Origin: Spirosoma profusum
Lineage (GTDB): Bacteria; Bacteroidota; Bacteroidia; Cytophagales; Spirosomataceae
Direction: 5' to 3'
DNA: 64,000 nucleotides
Assembly: GCF_014699005.1 (NCBI RefSeq)
Contig: NZ_JACWZY010000001.1
Location: 310,001-374,000 of the forward strand
The notes under the pieces were generated by a model. It was not told the origin of the DNA and did not search any database. It worked only from the letters and a program-made list of their open reading frames with translations. This document shows, piece after piece, positions 1-8,954 of the stretch. The position numbers and the translations under genes are program-made. Positions within the stretch are counted from its first letter, which is position 1, and the number at the start of each line of letters is the position of its first letter.

Positions 1-975
1 ACGTTCCGCATTGATGCCATACCGGGTGAAATAATTGGCAACCACGCGCGCCCGATTTTCCGATAGTGCTACGTTCAGTCGAGGATCGCCGACGTTATCG
101 GTATGGCCCGCTACATGAATATGCCACTGCGGATTGGCAGTCATGACCCGAACAACTTTGTTCAACTCATCGGCCGATTCGGGCAGCAGTACGTAGCTAC
201 TCTGCTCAAACTGAACATTACGTAATACAACTATCTGGCCGGGTTGCAATGCTGAAGGTGCTTCGGTAGGTGGTTTGGGGGCGGGTTTTGGCGCAGATGG
301 TAACGTATCAACAGGAATTAGCGTCCTGTTTGTCACAGGTGTAATCACTGGTTTTTTTAGATTGAGAGCCAGTCTTTTTGATGGAATTGTTTTCGGTGGT
401 ATCGAAACTGTAGTAGTCGATTTGGGGGGTGCGGGTTTTGGCGGAAGGGGAGGAGCTGGCGTTTTTTGAGAGAAATACTTCGCTGTAATCAATTCGTCAG
501 GATTACTGAATCGATCCCAAAAAGATCGTTTGGTATCTGGCCTTTGCCAGTACAGACGGATGTTGCCCCACTCGATATCGTTAAAATAATCTACTCGTAA
601 ATCGTAATAACGGCCTTCTTCCAGCGTGATACTTCCCGTATAATTCTTGTTACTGTTTAGGCGCCATGATTCAATTACTAGTTTGTTACCAATCCAAACG
701 CGGATACCATCATTGACATGGGCATAAAAACGATACTCACCGCTCACGGGTGCCAGTAGTTTACCTGTCCATCGAACGGAGTATTCTGAACGGGGAATCC
801 TTGGATCAGGACTGGTATATGCCCAGTCGAAACTAATCTGCGGGTCGATTCTGGATAAAACTTTTTGCTCGAAATTCACCCCCGTATAGTAGTCCCCCCG
901 CAATCCAGACTGCGCCAATGTCTGGCCCGTCAACAGCCAGAATAAGACAATTGATATGGTGGTCAATTGATACAT
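1..975 (-). CDS. Secreted PA14-domain / OmpA-family protein, C-terminus beyond window edge
   Basis: This open frame runs off the left edge of the window; 325 codons are present and no stop is reached. I chose the ATG at 973-975 because it opens a clear signal peptide (MYQLTTISIVLFWLLTGQTLAQ). Residues about 24-150 look like a PA14-type beta domain (YTGVNFEQKV, SGEYRFYAHVNDGIRVWIG, YYDLRVDYFND). A proline- and lysine-rich linker follows at about 160-225. From about 235 there is an OmpA-like peptidoglycan-binding domain with GHTDNVGDPRLN and LSENRARVVANYF. Family knowledge: OmpA-like domains bind peptidoglycan and PA14 domains often bind glycans, so a periplasmic or outer-membrane wall-linked protein is likely. 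The gene follows permease 1 by 116 nt on the same strand; no functional link is proven. Confidence 0.88.
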   Translation of the reverse strand, partial: MYQLTTISIVLFWLLTGQTLAQSGLRGDYYTGVNFEQKVLSRIDPQISFDWAYTSPDPRIPRSEYSVRWTGKLLAPVSGEYRFYAHVNDGIRVWIGNKLVIESWRLNSNKNYTGSITLEEGRYYDLRVDYFNDIEWGNIRLYWQRPDTKRSFWDRFSNPDELITAKYFSQKTPAPPLPPKPAPPKSTTTVSIPPKTIPSKRLALNLKKPVITPVTNRTLIPVDTLPSAPKPAPKPPTEAPSALQPGQIVVLRNVQFEQSSYVLLPESADELNKVVRVMTANPQWHIHVAGHTDNVGDPRLNVALSENRARVVANYFTRYGINAER

Positions 976-1041
976 TTTGAGCTATTTATGAGTACTAAGA
1001 ACGGAAAGTATTTGCTTGAAAAACAGCGTTTAAGATACTTT

Positions 1042-1081
1042 AACGTAACAGACAGTTGACATGAAAATTGCTTGTTACGTT
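1042..1081. terminator. Weak inverted repeat after permease 1
   Basis: The 9-bp arms aacgtaaca and tgttacgtt (1042-1050, 1073-1081) lie between the stop of permease 1 and the start of the OmpA-type gene. The loop is 22 nt and there is no strong T-tract, so terminator function is only possible. Confidence 0.3.
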
Positions 1082-1091
1082 GTCAGGCTTT

Positions 1092-3497
1092 TTATTCTGT
1101 GCGAATACTTTTTGCAGGGTCAGCCATTGCCGCCCGCAGGGATACCCGACCGACCGTCAACAACGTAATACCCGAAACTAATGCCAGCGTAAGCGCAAAT
1201 ACCCACCAGCCGAGATCAATGCGGTAGGCGTAACTTTGCAGCCAGCCATTCATCAGAAACCAGCCAACTGGAGCAGCGAGTACAAAGCCGATAACCAGAA
1301 GCCACGTAAACTCACGCCCGAAAAGCCAGATCAGTTGTTGAACACTGGCTCCCAGCACTTTCCGGACGCCGATTTCCTTCTGCCGGGTTTCGGCCATAAA
1401 CAGCACCAGACCATATAAACCCAGACAGCCGATCAGGATGGCTACCAGCGAGAAAATCTGTGCCAGAGAAAGTAGAATCCGTTCCGTTACATAAAAATTG
1501 TCCAGTTGTTCGTCCACAAACGAAGCTTTGAAAACGTATTCCGGAAAGAGTTCATTCCAGGTCTGATCGATGGTAGACATTGTGGCCGTTACGTTGGTGG
1601 GGTCGATACGTAGCGCGGCCATATCGTTCTCTTTGTAATAATTCAACAGCACCAGCGGCTGAAGACCGATACGTAGTTCGCCCATATAAAAATCATGCAC
1701 GACACCAACAACGGTTCGGTCGGCGCCCCAGATATTGAGTCGTTTGCCCAGCACGCTATTGGCAGACGGTACGCCTAATTGCTTCACCATCGTTTCGTTC
1801 ACAATCACCTCATTATTCGTGGTGTCGTTGTTGCGGAAATTTCGTCCGGTAAGCAGTTTTATGTCAAACACCGACAGGTAATTCATGTCGCCCACCTTCA
1901 CACGAGTCTGAAATTTCTCAGGCTGTGTGTGGGTGTCGAACGTAAACGGTAACGGCGGGCGATGGGGCGCAGCTGGTGGCTCAACCCCCAACGTAACATC
2001 TTCGACACCTGGTATTTGCCCTAATCTGGCACGTAGCGTTTGTTGTTTGATAGGACTATCAGTAGGAACGGGAATGGTAAGAATGGATTTTTTCTGGAAT
2101 CCCAGATTTGCTACCTGCATATAACCAACCTGGGCCATCATGACAATAACGCCGATACAGAATAATTGCGTGATAAAGAACTGCGTAACCACCAGACTAC
2201 GACGCACCCGCAAACCGCCTACCTGTTGCGTCGTCATCCGGCCATGCAGCGCCACTACCGGTTTGAAACGAGCCAGCACCAGCGACGGATATAGCCCCGC
2301 CAGTAAGATAACCCCGATAATCAGCCCCAAAAACCAAATCAGTGAACGTGGCAGGAAGAGGTCCAGGATTGATAAATCGGCGTTGAGCATGTGGAGGGCG
2401 TTGTTGAGCGCCGGTAAACCCAGTTGCGCCAGAAGCATGCCCAGCAGCACAGCCACGAGTGTCAGCAGGCTGGTTTCGGTCATGAACTGCCCAATCAATT
2501 GCCAGCGTGTACTGCCCACCGCTTTCCGAACGCCAACTTCCTTTGCCCGTTTTAAGGCATGAGCAGTTGCTACGTTGATGAAGTTGATGCAGGCACCGCC
2601 CACCAGAAACAACCCCACCGCGATGAGCACATAAAGAATCATGTAGGGTGACTCGCCCCCGTATTGTGGGTTATGGCTCAGGTCGCGGAGGGGCAATACG
2701 TGGAAATCAAGCGCTTTAGCTTCTTCAGTACGTAGGTATTTCTGGCGGATGGCGGGCAATACGTTCGTGAGCTGCGCGAGGGGCGTACCTTCGCGCAACG
2801 TAACGAAACAGACGGTTGTTACGTTGTCCCACGATTGCATGGCTTGCTGACCGTTAGTGCCTGATAATGTGGAAAGTGTACTATAGGAAATCAGACATTC
2901 GTAACGAAGCTTGGTATTTGACGGCGGATTTTTGATAATTCCCGTTACGGTCAGGTTAACCTGGTTATCGAAACGTAGCACGCGCCCAACTACCTGCGAT
3001 GTACCAAAATACTTCTGAGCGTATCGTTCGGAAAGCACCACCGTATTGGGAGAGGACAAAGCTATTTTCGGATCGCCCGCTATCCACGTTACGTCGAATA
3101 CGTCGAAAAACTGAGGTTCTGTGAAGCAGAGCGTGCGCGATTCTTCAAACTTTTTGCTCATACGGCCCTTCCCGTCGGGCACACCCACCACGCGTCGGAA
3201 AACATTCTCCAGCCGAACGGCGCTCTCCACAAATGGATAATTCCGACGTAGCACTTCGCCCAATGGCCGAGGGGTAGCATCGGTAGGTGTTACATTCTCG
3301 TGGCGAATATCCGTTACGATCCAGTAGGTACGTTTCGCTTTGGAATGGTACTGGTCGAAGCTGAACAAATAGCTGACCAGCAGAAAGATAACGATGCCAC
3401 AAGCCAGCCCAACAGATAATCCGACAATACTGATAAGGTTAACCCGGCGATACCGCCAGAGATTACGTAGCGCAATTTTGAAGTAGTTCTGGAGCAT
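1092..3497 (-). CDS. ABC transporter permease 1, MacB/FtsX type, duplicated (801 aa)
   Basis: This entry gives the architecture shared by the 19 paralogs. TM helix about residues 21-43; MacB-type periplasmic domain about 45-270; FtsX domain with three TM helices about 285-410, starting ACINFINVATA and RAKEVGVRKAVGS; TM helix about 434-456; second periplasmic domain about 465-665 with the LLTGRNF motif; second FtsX domain about 675-790 with KEIGVRKVLGAS. Family knowledge: MacB/FtsX (type VII) permeases act mechanically from the inner membrane with an ATPase and two 4-TM subunits. Here both halves are in one chain and no ATPase is encoded nearby. The tail DPAKSIRTE departs from the usual NPVKSLRSE, and the C-terminal half is less like the other paralogs. 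The ATG gives the typical MLxNYxKIAxRNL start. Substrate unknown. Confidence 0.95.
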   Translation of the reverse strand: MLQNYFKIALRNLWRYRRVNLISIVGLSVGLACGIVIFLLVSYLFSFDQYHSKAKRTYWIVTDIRHENVTPTDATPRPLGEVLRRNYPFVESAVRLENVFRRVVGVPDGKGRMSKKFEESRTLCFTEPQFFDVFDVTWIAGDPKIALSSPNTVVLSERYAQKYFGTSQVVGRVLRFDNQVNLTVTGIIKNPPSNTKLRYECLISYSTLSTLSGTNGQQAMQSWDNVTTVCFVTLREGTPLAQLTNVLPAIRQKYLRTEEAKALDFHVLPLRDLSHNPQYGGESPYMILYVLIAVGLFLVGGACINFINVATAHALKRAKEVGVRKAVGSTRWQLIGQFMTETSLLTLVAVLLGMLLAQLGLPALNNALHMLNADLSILDLFLPRSLIWFLGLIIGVILLAGLYPSLVLARFKPVVALHGRMTTQQVGGLRVRRSLVVTQFFITQLFCIGVIVMMAQVGYMQVANLGFQKKSILTIPVPTDSPIKQQTLRARLGQIPGVEDVTLGVEPPAAPHRPPLPFTFDTHTQPEKFQTRVKVGDMNYLSVFDIKLLTGRNFRNNDTTNNEVIVNETMVKQLGVPSANSVLGKRLNIWGADRTVVGVVHDFYMGELRIGLQPLVLLNYYKENDMAALRIDPTNVTATMSTIDQTWNELFPEYVFKASFVDEQLDNFYVTERILLSLAQIFSLVAILIGCLGLYGLVLFMAETRQKEIGVRKVLGASVQQLIWLFGREFTWLLVIGFVLAAPVGWFLMNGWLQSYAYRIDLGWWVFALTLALVSGITLLTVGRVSLRAAMADPAKSIRTE

Positions 3498-3525
3498 GGT
3501 TTAGGATGAATCGATTTATATTGAG

Positions 3526-3533
3526 CAAATATA
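3526..3533 (-). promoter_or_regulatory. Possible Bacteroidota -7 box for permease 1
   Basis: On the minus strand this reads TATATTTG, matching the TAnnTTTG -7 consensus. Transcription would start about 20 nt before the ATG at 3497. No good -33 TTTG was found, so this is tentative. Confidence 0.35.
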
Positions 3534-3613
3534 TAATTATCTTTTATATAAAAGAATTGAATAGGATATTTCTTCCCTTGACATTTTGAAATGCTATTAG
3601 GGCCTGAAAAAGA

Positions 3614-3649
3614 AGAAGCTCCTGTATCAAAAATGACACAAGAGCTTCT
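3614..3649 (-). terminator. Hairpin with T-rich tail downstream of the 97-aa gene
   Basis: Imperfect 16-nt arms (agaagctcctgtatca / tgacacaagagcttct) surround an aaaa loop. On the minus strand the stem is followed by TCTTTTTC, as in an intrinsic terminator. It is the second hairpin between the 97-aa gene and permease 1. Confidence 0.5.
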
Positions 3650-3706
3650 GTTCCTTTCGTAATAGGTAGGGCTACTCCCAAGGCATTGAGCTTGAGTTTA
3701 GACAAT

Positions 3707-3748
3707 AAGCCAGCCGCTGTAATGGTAAACCATTACAGCGGCTGGCTT
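3707..3748. terminator. Perfect 19-bp hairpin after the 97-aa gene
   Basis: Arms 3707-3725 and 3730-3748 are perfectly complementary with a 4-nt loop, 17 nt past the stop of the 97-aa gene. The T-run (tttt) lies on the plus-strand side. Termination or mRNA 3'-end protection is likely. Confidence 0.65.
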
Positions 3749-3764
3749 TTCTGTGAAGGTAGCT

Positions 3765-4058
3765 TTAGCTTGCCATCCGCAATTGACGCTGTATGGCAAG
3801 ATCTTCCTTCCTGACGAACGTAATGGGTACAAAATCATCGGTCGGTGAGCCGATGTAGTAGAGTGTCCAGTCCTGGTCGTAGCCAGCCAGCATCTGCCGG
3901 ATGCACTCGACCCGGTCGAAGGTGGGCACTACGCAGTCGCTCCAATAGAACAACTCCACGCGGTAATGGAGGGCCTGTTTTTGCCCGTTGATGGTTACGT
4001 CGATTTCGATTTCCTGCTTACCAGGCATCGAAGAAATGGGAATGGCGATGTACGACAT
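3765..4058 (-). CDS. Small hypothetical protein (97 aa)
   Basis: I do not recognise this protein. It has no signal peptide or TM segment and appears soluble: an N-terminal beta-like stretch (EIEIDVTINGQ) followed by WSDCVVPTFDR and YDQDWTLYYIGSP. The frame is full length, starts with ATG, and is followed by two strong hairpins, which supports a real gene. It lies 104 nt downstream of permease 2 on the same strand and may be read from the same transcript, although an imperfect inverted repeat (4107-4161) lies between them. It could equally be an unrelated gene caught between permeases 1 and 2. Confidence 0.7.
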   Translation of the reverse strand: MSYIAIPISSMPGKQEIEIDVTINGQKQALHYRVELFYWSDCVVPTFDRVECIRQMLAGYDQDWTLYYIGSPTDDFVPITFVRKEDLAIQRQLRMAS

Positions 4059-4106
4059 AGTTATAGGAAAAGGAAATTGTTAAAACTTATTTTTTGCATG
4101 GTACAT

Positions 4107-4161
4107 AGGGCTTTGGGCATAGGGTAAAAAATTAGTTATGACCCTCTACCCCGAGCCCTTT
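4107..4161. repeat. Degenerate GGGCATAGGGT-type inverted repeat
   Basis: The sequence agggctttgggcatagggt pairs imperfectly with accctctaccccgagccct. It is a decayed member of the family seen at 11309-11386, 18912-18993 and 24010-24067, placed just after the stop of permease 2. Confidence 0.5.
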
Positions 4162-4162
4162 G

Positions 4163-6526
4163 CTATTCTGACCGCAAACTATCGCTCGGATTCGCCAGCG
4201 CGGCTCGGTACGTTCGGAGGCCAATCGTGAGGCTACCGAGCACCAGCAAGACTGCGAAACAAAGGCCAAGCGTTTCAATACCGATGGATACATGATACGC
4301 GAAATGGACCAGAAACGCGTACCCTCCCAAATATCCGAGCGGCAAAGCAATGGCACCCGCAATGAGCAATAAACGCACAAAATCGCGGGACAGCAGCCAG
4401 ATGATCTGACGCACTTCGGCGCCCATAACCTTCCTGATTCCCACTTCTTTGACACGGCTTTGCGTTGTATAAGTTACCATACCCAGTAAGCCCATATAGG
4501 CGATGGAAAACGCCAGGCCAATCAGCAATCCCATAAAATCGGTATCGGTGCTATGGGTATGGAGCTCTTCCAGAAAATTGTTATACCATTGCCCGGTAAA
4601 GGGTTCGTAAGGGCTAAGTCGTTTCCATACTCGTTGAATGTCAGTCAGTACGGCGGTTTCGGCACCGGCGGCAATACTAACAGTCACGTAGCGAAACTGA
4701 CTCGGTACGCTACGTAGCATCAATGGCTTGATAGGTATGTGGAACGTAGTAAAGCGAAAATCTTTCACAACGCCTGCAATAGTTACTTCGGTGCTATCAT
4801 TAAGCCACAACGATTGCCCAACGGCTTCCTGGGGGCTACCCAGACGGAACACTTTAACCGCTTCTTCGTTGATAACCACCAGCCGCCCAGACGTATCGGT
4901 AGAAGAAACCGGTAGGTTCTGACCCGCCAGCAGGGTCAGATTCATGGCAGGAATAAACTGATGATTGACCGAAGACATAAAAGAGAGCGAAGAATCCATT
5001 TTCGACCGGTTCCGTTTTACCCATCGTAGATTTCCTCCTTGCGAACCCAATAACTCAGAAGAAGTAGCTACCCGCTCAACGCCCGCCAATCGGTTCAGCT
5101 CATTGGTTAAACGTTGAACCGGTACGTCATTAGTGGGAATAGTAAGGATACGCTCCCGCCGGAAACCGTAATCGCCCGTAGCCATATAATCCATCTGACG
5201 AATCATGGTTAATAGGCTAATCATAGCCACGAGTGAAATGGTAAACTGCGCAACAATCAGTGACTTACGTAACGAAATACCACGTAACGTGCGCAAACCC
5301 GTCTGACTACGTAGCACCTGCGCTGGTTCGAAACCCGACAATATCCGGGCTGGAACAATGCCTGCTAATAAGCCAGCTATAATGCTGAACAGAATAAACG
5401 TGATCCAGATCGTCCAGTCCCATTTAACACCGCCAATGAGCCATTGCTGCACAAACGGCATCGGTTTGACGAGTTCCAGCATCACGACGGCCAGACCTAG
5501 GGCCAGTAATGAAAAGGTCACGGATTCGCCCATAAACTGGCCGATCAATTGCCAGCGTACTGCCCCACTTACTTTGCGAATACCTACTTCGCGGGCACGG
5601 CTCAGCGAACGCGCCAGTGTCAGGTTAATGTAGTTGAAAGCCGCCAGCAACAGCGTCACCAGCCCCACGCCGAACTCAGCCAAAAGTCCGGCAATTTGGG
5701 GTTCATACGTACCATACATCAGCTCTTCGCGACCGGGTGAAATATGGTTGAGAGGCTGCGTACGGAAGCTATAACCTTTTATCTTTTTGAAGTGTAAATC
5801 CTGCGTTGCTCGGCTTACGATTGCAGGTAGCGCTTTATCCAAAGCATCGACAGGCGTGCCTTCTTTCAGCAGTACGTAGGTATGACCGGGAAAATAGTTT
5901 TCCCAGGCCGCGTTGGCCGGCTGCGATTGAGAAGACTCCTTCAACGCAATCAGCATATCGAATACCAGGTGCGATTTCGTGACCTGCTTTGCTAAAACGC
6001 CCGTTACGGTCAGACTGCCTAATTCTGTGTGCTGTAAAAGCTTCCCGATGGGATTAGCGGTTCCGAAGAATTTTTCGGCGGTTTCGGGAGTTAGAACAAC
6101 TGTATTTGGTTGCGTGGCGGGTAAACCTTTCGCCAGTTTGAAGCCGAAGATTCGGAAAAATCCCGGATCAACCGCGAACGACATTACGGTCAGTCGTTTG
6201 TGATTTCCCAAAAAATCCCCATACGTTCGAACAACGCGAGCGGTTTCATCAACAAAACCATACTGCTGTTTCAGTACGTTTCCGAGCGGCTGGGGCGTAG
6301 TGGCAAATGGTGATACGTTGTTTTCTAAACTGACTACGTCGGTCAGAATTCGATACGTTCGGTCGCGGTTGGGGTGGAACGTATCGTAATCGAAAGCCCC
6401 TTTGATATGGGCAAGCGCCAGCAGGCAGACGGTTAATCCCGATGCTAGCCCAAATACGTTGATCACTGAAAACAGCTTGTGCTTCCAAAGATTTCTTAGG
6501 GCGATATTGAGAAAATTACGTAGCAT
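4163..6526 (-). CDS. ABC transporter permease 2, MacB/FtsX type (787 aa)
   Basis: The frame is open from 6610, but I place the start at 6526, where MLRNFLNIALRNLW begins as in the paralogs. The upstream part overlaps a sigma-54-like promoter (6606-6621) and has no family counterpart. The first FtsX core is RAREVGIRKVSGA. The second periplasmic domain carries LLAGQNL. The second FtsX core is KEVGIRKVMGAEVRQIIW, with MGLLGMVTYT where most copies have CLGLFGLAAFT, making this one of the more divergent members. The tail is NPSDSLRSE. It has its own predicted promoter and TGTCCG-type operator, so it probably forms a transcription unit separate from the array further right. Substrate unknown. Confidence 0.94.
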   Translation of the reverse strand: MLRNFLNIALRNLWKHKLFSVINVFGLASGLTVCLLALAHIKGAFDYDTFHPNRDRTYRILTDVVSLENNVSPFATTPQPLGNVLKQQYGFVDETARVVRTYGDFLGNHKRLTVMSFAVDPGFFRIFGFKLAKGLPATQPNTVVLTPETAEKFFGTANPIGKLLQHTELGSLTVTGVLAKQVTKSHLVFDMLIALKESSQSQPANAAWENYFPGHTYVLLKEGTPVDALDKALPAIVSRATQDLHFKKIKGYSFRTQPLNHISPGREELMYGTYEPQIAGLLAEFGVGLVTLLLAAFNYINLTLARSLSRAREVGIRKVSGAVRWQLIGQFMGESVTFSLLALGLAVVMLELVKPMPFVQQWLIGGVKWDWTIWITFILFSIIAGLLAGIVPARILSGFEPAQVLRSQTGLRTLRGISLRKSLIVAQFTISLVAMISLLTMIRQMDYMATGDYGFRRERILTIPTNDVPVQRLTNELNRLAGVERVATSSELLGSQGGNLRWVKRNRSKMDSSLSFMSSVNHQFIPAMNLTLLAGQNLPVSSTDTSGRLVVINEEAVKVFRLGSPQEAVGQSLWLNDSTEVTIAGVVKDFRFTTFHIPIKPLMLRSVPSQFRYVTVSIAAGAETAVLTDIQRVWKRLSPYEPFTGQWYNNFLEELHTHSTDTDFMGLLIGLAFSIAYMGLLGMVTYTTQSRVKEVGIRKVMGAEVRQIIWLLSRDFVRLLLIAGAIALPLGYLGGYAFLVHFAYHVSIGIETLGLCFAVLLVLGSLTIGLRTYRAALANPSDSLRSE

Positions 6527-6605
6527 CGGGTTGCGGCACGGGGTTAGAAGGCATACGGATAAAACCCTGCTTATTATTCCTGATTTGTGTTGTATCTGGG
6601 CTACG

Positions 6606-6621
6606 CTCAAATATTATACCA
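6606..6621 (-). promoter_or_regulatory. Sigma-54-like -24/-12 promoter of permease 2
   Basis: The minus strand reads TGGTATAATATTTGAG. TGG and TTG keep the spacing of the sigma-54 consensus TGGCACG-N4-TTGCW; the -12 GC is not perfect. The start would be near 6595, leaving a leader of about 70 nt. The operator dyad is centred 64 bp upstream of the -24 GG, close to the other copies. Confidence 0.6.
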
Positions 6622-6663
6622 TTGCTTTTAACTACTTGATAATCAAAAAATTATAAAGAAAAA

Positions 6664-6712
6664 GTGAACGTAATACGTCCGGTTTCGGACGTATTACGTT
6701 CACTTGCGGACA
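6664..6712. promoter_or_regulatory. TGTCCG/CGGACA-type upstream operator of permease 2
   Basis: A perfect palindrome with 18-bp arms (6664-6681, 6686-6703; loop gttt) is centred on GTCCG-N4-CGGAC. A further half-site TGCGGACA lies at 6705-6712, centred 25 bp from the dyad. The same dyad-plus-half-site layout occurs at 21522-21560 and 45466-45502. It could also form an RNA hairpin if read through from the gene to its right. Confidence 0.65.
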
Positions 6713-6720
6713 AGCGAAAA

Positions 6721-6826
6721 AATAGGGCGTGAAGGTGGGGTGGAGCAAGGTGCAGGGAGCGTGGAGTAGGGATTCACTCTTCCCCGCAATCCCTGCCATC
6801 CACGCGACCCCACTCCCTGCCCGAAT
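6721..6826. repeat. Degenerate inverted repeat, GCAGGGA type
   Basis: This stretch after the stop of the serine hydrolase holds G-rich words (gcagggagcgtggagtaggg) pairing loosely with ccctgccatccacgcgacccc. Related words occur at 28676-28745. No coding potential is seen. Confidence 0.4.
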
Positions 6827-8005
6827 CTACCTGGGTAACAAGACAGCGCGTTCGTCGAGGGCTTTGGCGATTTGGTTGGTCATCGACGTAACACGTTGGG
6901 CCGTAGTGCGATCGCATTCATTGGTGAGCACGATGATACCCAGATTAAGTTCAGGATAATTGACGCATAAACTGCTGAAACCCGGAATGTTGCCGTCCTG
7001 CCAGATGACCCGGTTAGTACCCGATTGAATCATCTGCCAGTTTAGCCCGGCCGAATACGTAGCACCGTCGCTCCACGTTGGCTGGTGCGTCAACCGGACC
7101 GGTTTGCTCTGTTCTGCTACGTTCCAGTACACAAATTTTAGCATATCGTCAACGGTCGATTTCAGTGCACCCGCTGCCTGAAGTTCATCGGCATCCGAAG
7201 CTGTTACGTTGCCACAGACGTCGTAGCCCTTCGCCTGACGGGCTTGTTCGGCTGGCGTCAGTGAAATTTTGGTACTACTCATGTCCAGCGGTTGTGCAAT
7301 CTTCTGACGGACAAGCTCTTCGAACGGCATACTGTATACCTTTTCCAGAATATACCCCAGCAACTGAGCACCCGTATTGGAATAGCGGAAACGATGCCCC
7401 GGTATGGTATCGAGTTTGACCTGATGCAGTTCGGCGTAAAAATCGCTACGTGGGTTTATCCGTTCCTGCTGCATGGAAATCGCCGAGGCCGACGTATTAG
7501 CGTTCGTTGCTACGTCCGGGTGACTAGGCAACAAAAACGGCAGTCCTGATCGGTGATTCAGCAGATGATATAGCCGGATGGGATGGCCTTCATACGCCAG
7601 ATTCGGATAATTGCCATCGAGGTATTTCCGAACATCGTCGTCCAGATTCAGGCGTTTCTCCACAACTGCCTGAGCCAGTAGCGCACCCGTGAACGTCTTG
7701 GTGATCGACGCAATGGCATATAGCGTTTGGCTCGTTGGGAGTTGCGTCCGCCCTTTCTCGACCGTACCGTAATTGTAAACCTGCGTTTGCCCATTCTGGA
7801 CAATTCCCAGCGAGAGCCCAACCGCCTGTGGTGTTCCCATGAACTGCTGAATGGCCTGATCGACAAGGGAATCAACCCGGTTTTTCAACGAATTATCGGA
7901 AGATATTTTTGGCGGCTGGGTTGTCAGCTCAGCCAAAGCATTTGGCTGAGCTGGTTCTACCAACGTAGTGACGAGTAGCAGGGCGAGTGTGAACCAGGCA
8001 TTCAT
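6827..8005 (-). CDS. Exported serine hydrolase, beta-lactamase / PBP-like family (392 aa)
   Basis: The N-terminus is a signal peptide (about residues 1-23). The catalytic SxxK motif is S100-I-T-K103 within YAIASITKTFTG, and the second motif is Y208-S-N210 in RFRYSNTGAQLLGYIL. NHRSGLPFLLPSHP and a late QDGNIPGFSS segment are typical of the class C beta-lactamase-like (Pfam Beta-lactamase) fold. Family knowledge: members are D-aminopeptidases, esterases or peptidoglycan carboxypeptidases, and few are true beta-lactamases, so the substrate is open. It is last in a same-strand series starting with the ECF sigma factor and lies 109 nt after the second DUF4097 gene, so it may belong to that envelope-linked operon. 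Confidence 0.88.
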   Translation of the reverse strand: MNAWFTLALLLVTTLVEPAQPNALAELTTQPPKISSDNSLKNRVDSLVDQAIQQFMGTPQAVGLSLGIVQNGQTQVYNYGTVEKGRTQLPTSQTLYAIASITKTFTGALLAQAVVEKRLNLDDDVRKYLDGNYPNLAYEGHPIRLYHLLNHRSGLPFLLPSHPDVATNANTSASAISMQQERINPRSDFYAELHQVKLDTIPGHRFRYSNTGAQLLGYILEKVYSMPFEELVRQKIAQPLDMSSTKISLTPAEQARQAKGYDVCGNVTASDADELQAAGALKSTVDDMLKFVYWNVAEQSKPVRLTHQPTWSDGATYSAGLNWQMIQSGTNRVIWQDGNIPGFSSLCVNYPELNLGIIVLTNECDRTTAQRVTSMTNQIAKALDERAVLLPR

Positions 8006-8114
8006 GGGTAATCAGTGGGTTTGGAAGGGTACAGAATCTGAACTTCGATTCGCCAGTTGGCTGGCTCACCACGTAGTACTGACTGCCAGATGCTATTTGT
8101 CTGCGCAGGGTTGC

Positions 8115-8954
8115 TTACTTCGCTTTCCGGACGTAGATATTGCCGTTCATGTTTTTCATCATGATCTCCCGGCCACCTCCGTTCACTTTGCCCTGTACCC
8201 ATTCTTCGATAGCGACCCGGTACATACCGTTTTGATTGCTCTTGTTAACTTTCGAAGCCGTTTTATCGACGTCCAGATCGAAATCAGTGAACATATCGCC
8301 CCGGTCCGATTTGAGTTTCAGATTCATTTTGCTCGAAGCCGGAAACGTTACGTCGACATTACCGTTCAGGGTCGAGAATGCCATTGGCGCTTCGGCGTTT
8401 ACACTTTTGAACGTAGCAAGCACGCCACCATTTACGGTGTTGGCAACCGCCGAACCCGATACGTTGGTCAGTTCAATTGAACCGTTTACGTTATTGACTT
8501 CCAGCTCACCCGATACGTTATCGACCGTAATCTGGCCGTGATTGACCGTGCTGATACGTAGCGAAAAATTCTGAGGCACTTTGATATTTAGGTCAATCGT
8601 TTGATTTATGGAGTTTGACTCAATCGTAATCGTGTTACTTTTCTCGCGGGCGCTCACATCGAACGGGTTACCTGGGCTGATACGTTTCATGCCATTGGAT
8701 GGCCGATCGTCACTGTCATCGCGTCGACCCCGCCGTGAATTACCCGAAGCCGAAATATCGATGATCACATCTTTGCCTGTGTGTCCCGTTACGTGTATCG
8801 AGCCATTAACCAGACCAGCCCGTAACGTACCGGGTTTACCAGGATCGCTGAGCGGAACTACCAGTTGTTCCTTCACCTCGTTCTGGGCGAACAGTGAACC
8901 GGTAGAAATCAGGCTTATAATCAGAATTCCAATTGTCAATTTAATCGTTTTCAT
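8115..8954 (-). CDS. Secreted DUF4097 beta-repeat protein, second copy (279 aa)
   Basis: A signal peptide (residues 1-23, ending SLFAQ) is followed by a run of short beta-strand repeats carrying NG or SG turns: VNGSIHVTG, VSGELEVNNVNGSIEL, TVNGGVLATF, TLNGNVDVTF, MNGNIYVRK. This is the DUF4097 (putative adhesin) beta-helix pattern. Its ATG overlaps the stop of the preceding DUF4097 gene by one base (TGATG at 8952-8956), indicating translational coupling. The two proteins share layout and probably arose by duplication. Family knowledge: DUF4097 proteins often follow ECF sigma/anti-sigma pairs, as here, and their biochemical role is not established. An N-rich, charged patch (GNSRRGRRDDSDDRPSN, residues about 71-87) interrupts the repeats. 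Confidence 0.88.
   Translation of the reverse strand: MKTIKLTIGILIISLISTGSLFAQNEVKEQLVVPLSDPGKPGTLRAGLVNGSIHVTGHTGKDVIIDISASGNSRRGRRDDSDDRPSNGMKRISPGNPFDVSAREKSNTITIESNSINQTIDLNIKVPQNFSLRISTVNHGQITVDNVSGELEVNNVNGSIELTNVSGSAVANTVNGGVLATFKSVNAEAPMAFSTLNGNVDVTFPASSKMNLKLKSDRGDMFTDFDLDVDKTASKVNKSNQNGMYRVAIEEWVQGKVNGGGREIMMKNMNGNIYVRKAK

Noticed and set aside
2140-2562. Plus-strand open frame of 140 codons inside permease 1
   Set aside because: Antisense shadow of a well-conserved permease domain, with no recognisable protein features.
6527-6610. Upstream extension of permease 2
   Set aside because: It overlaps the sigma-54-like box, and family members start at MLRN/MLLN.
6827-8005. True AmpC beta-lactamase
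   Set aside because: SxxK and YxN are present but the KTG box is absent, so only the broader serine hydrolase family is supported.
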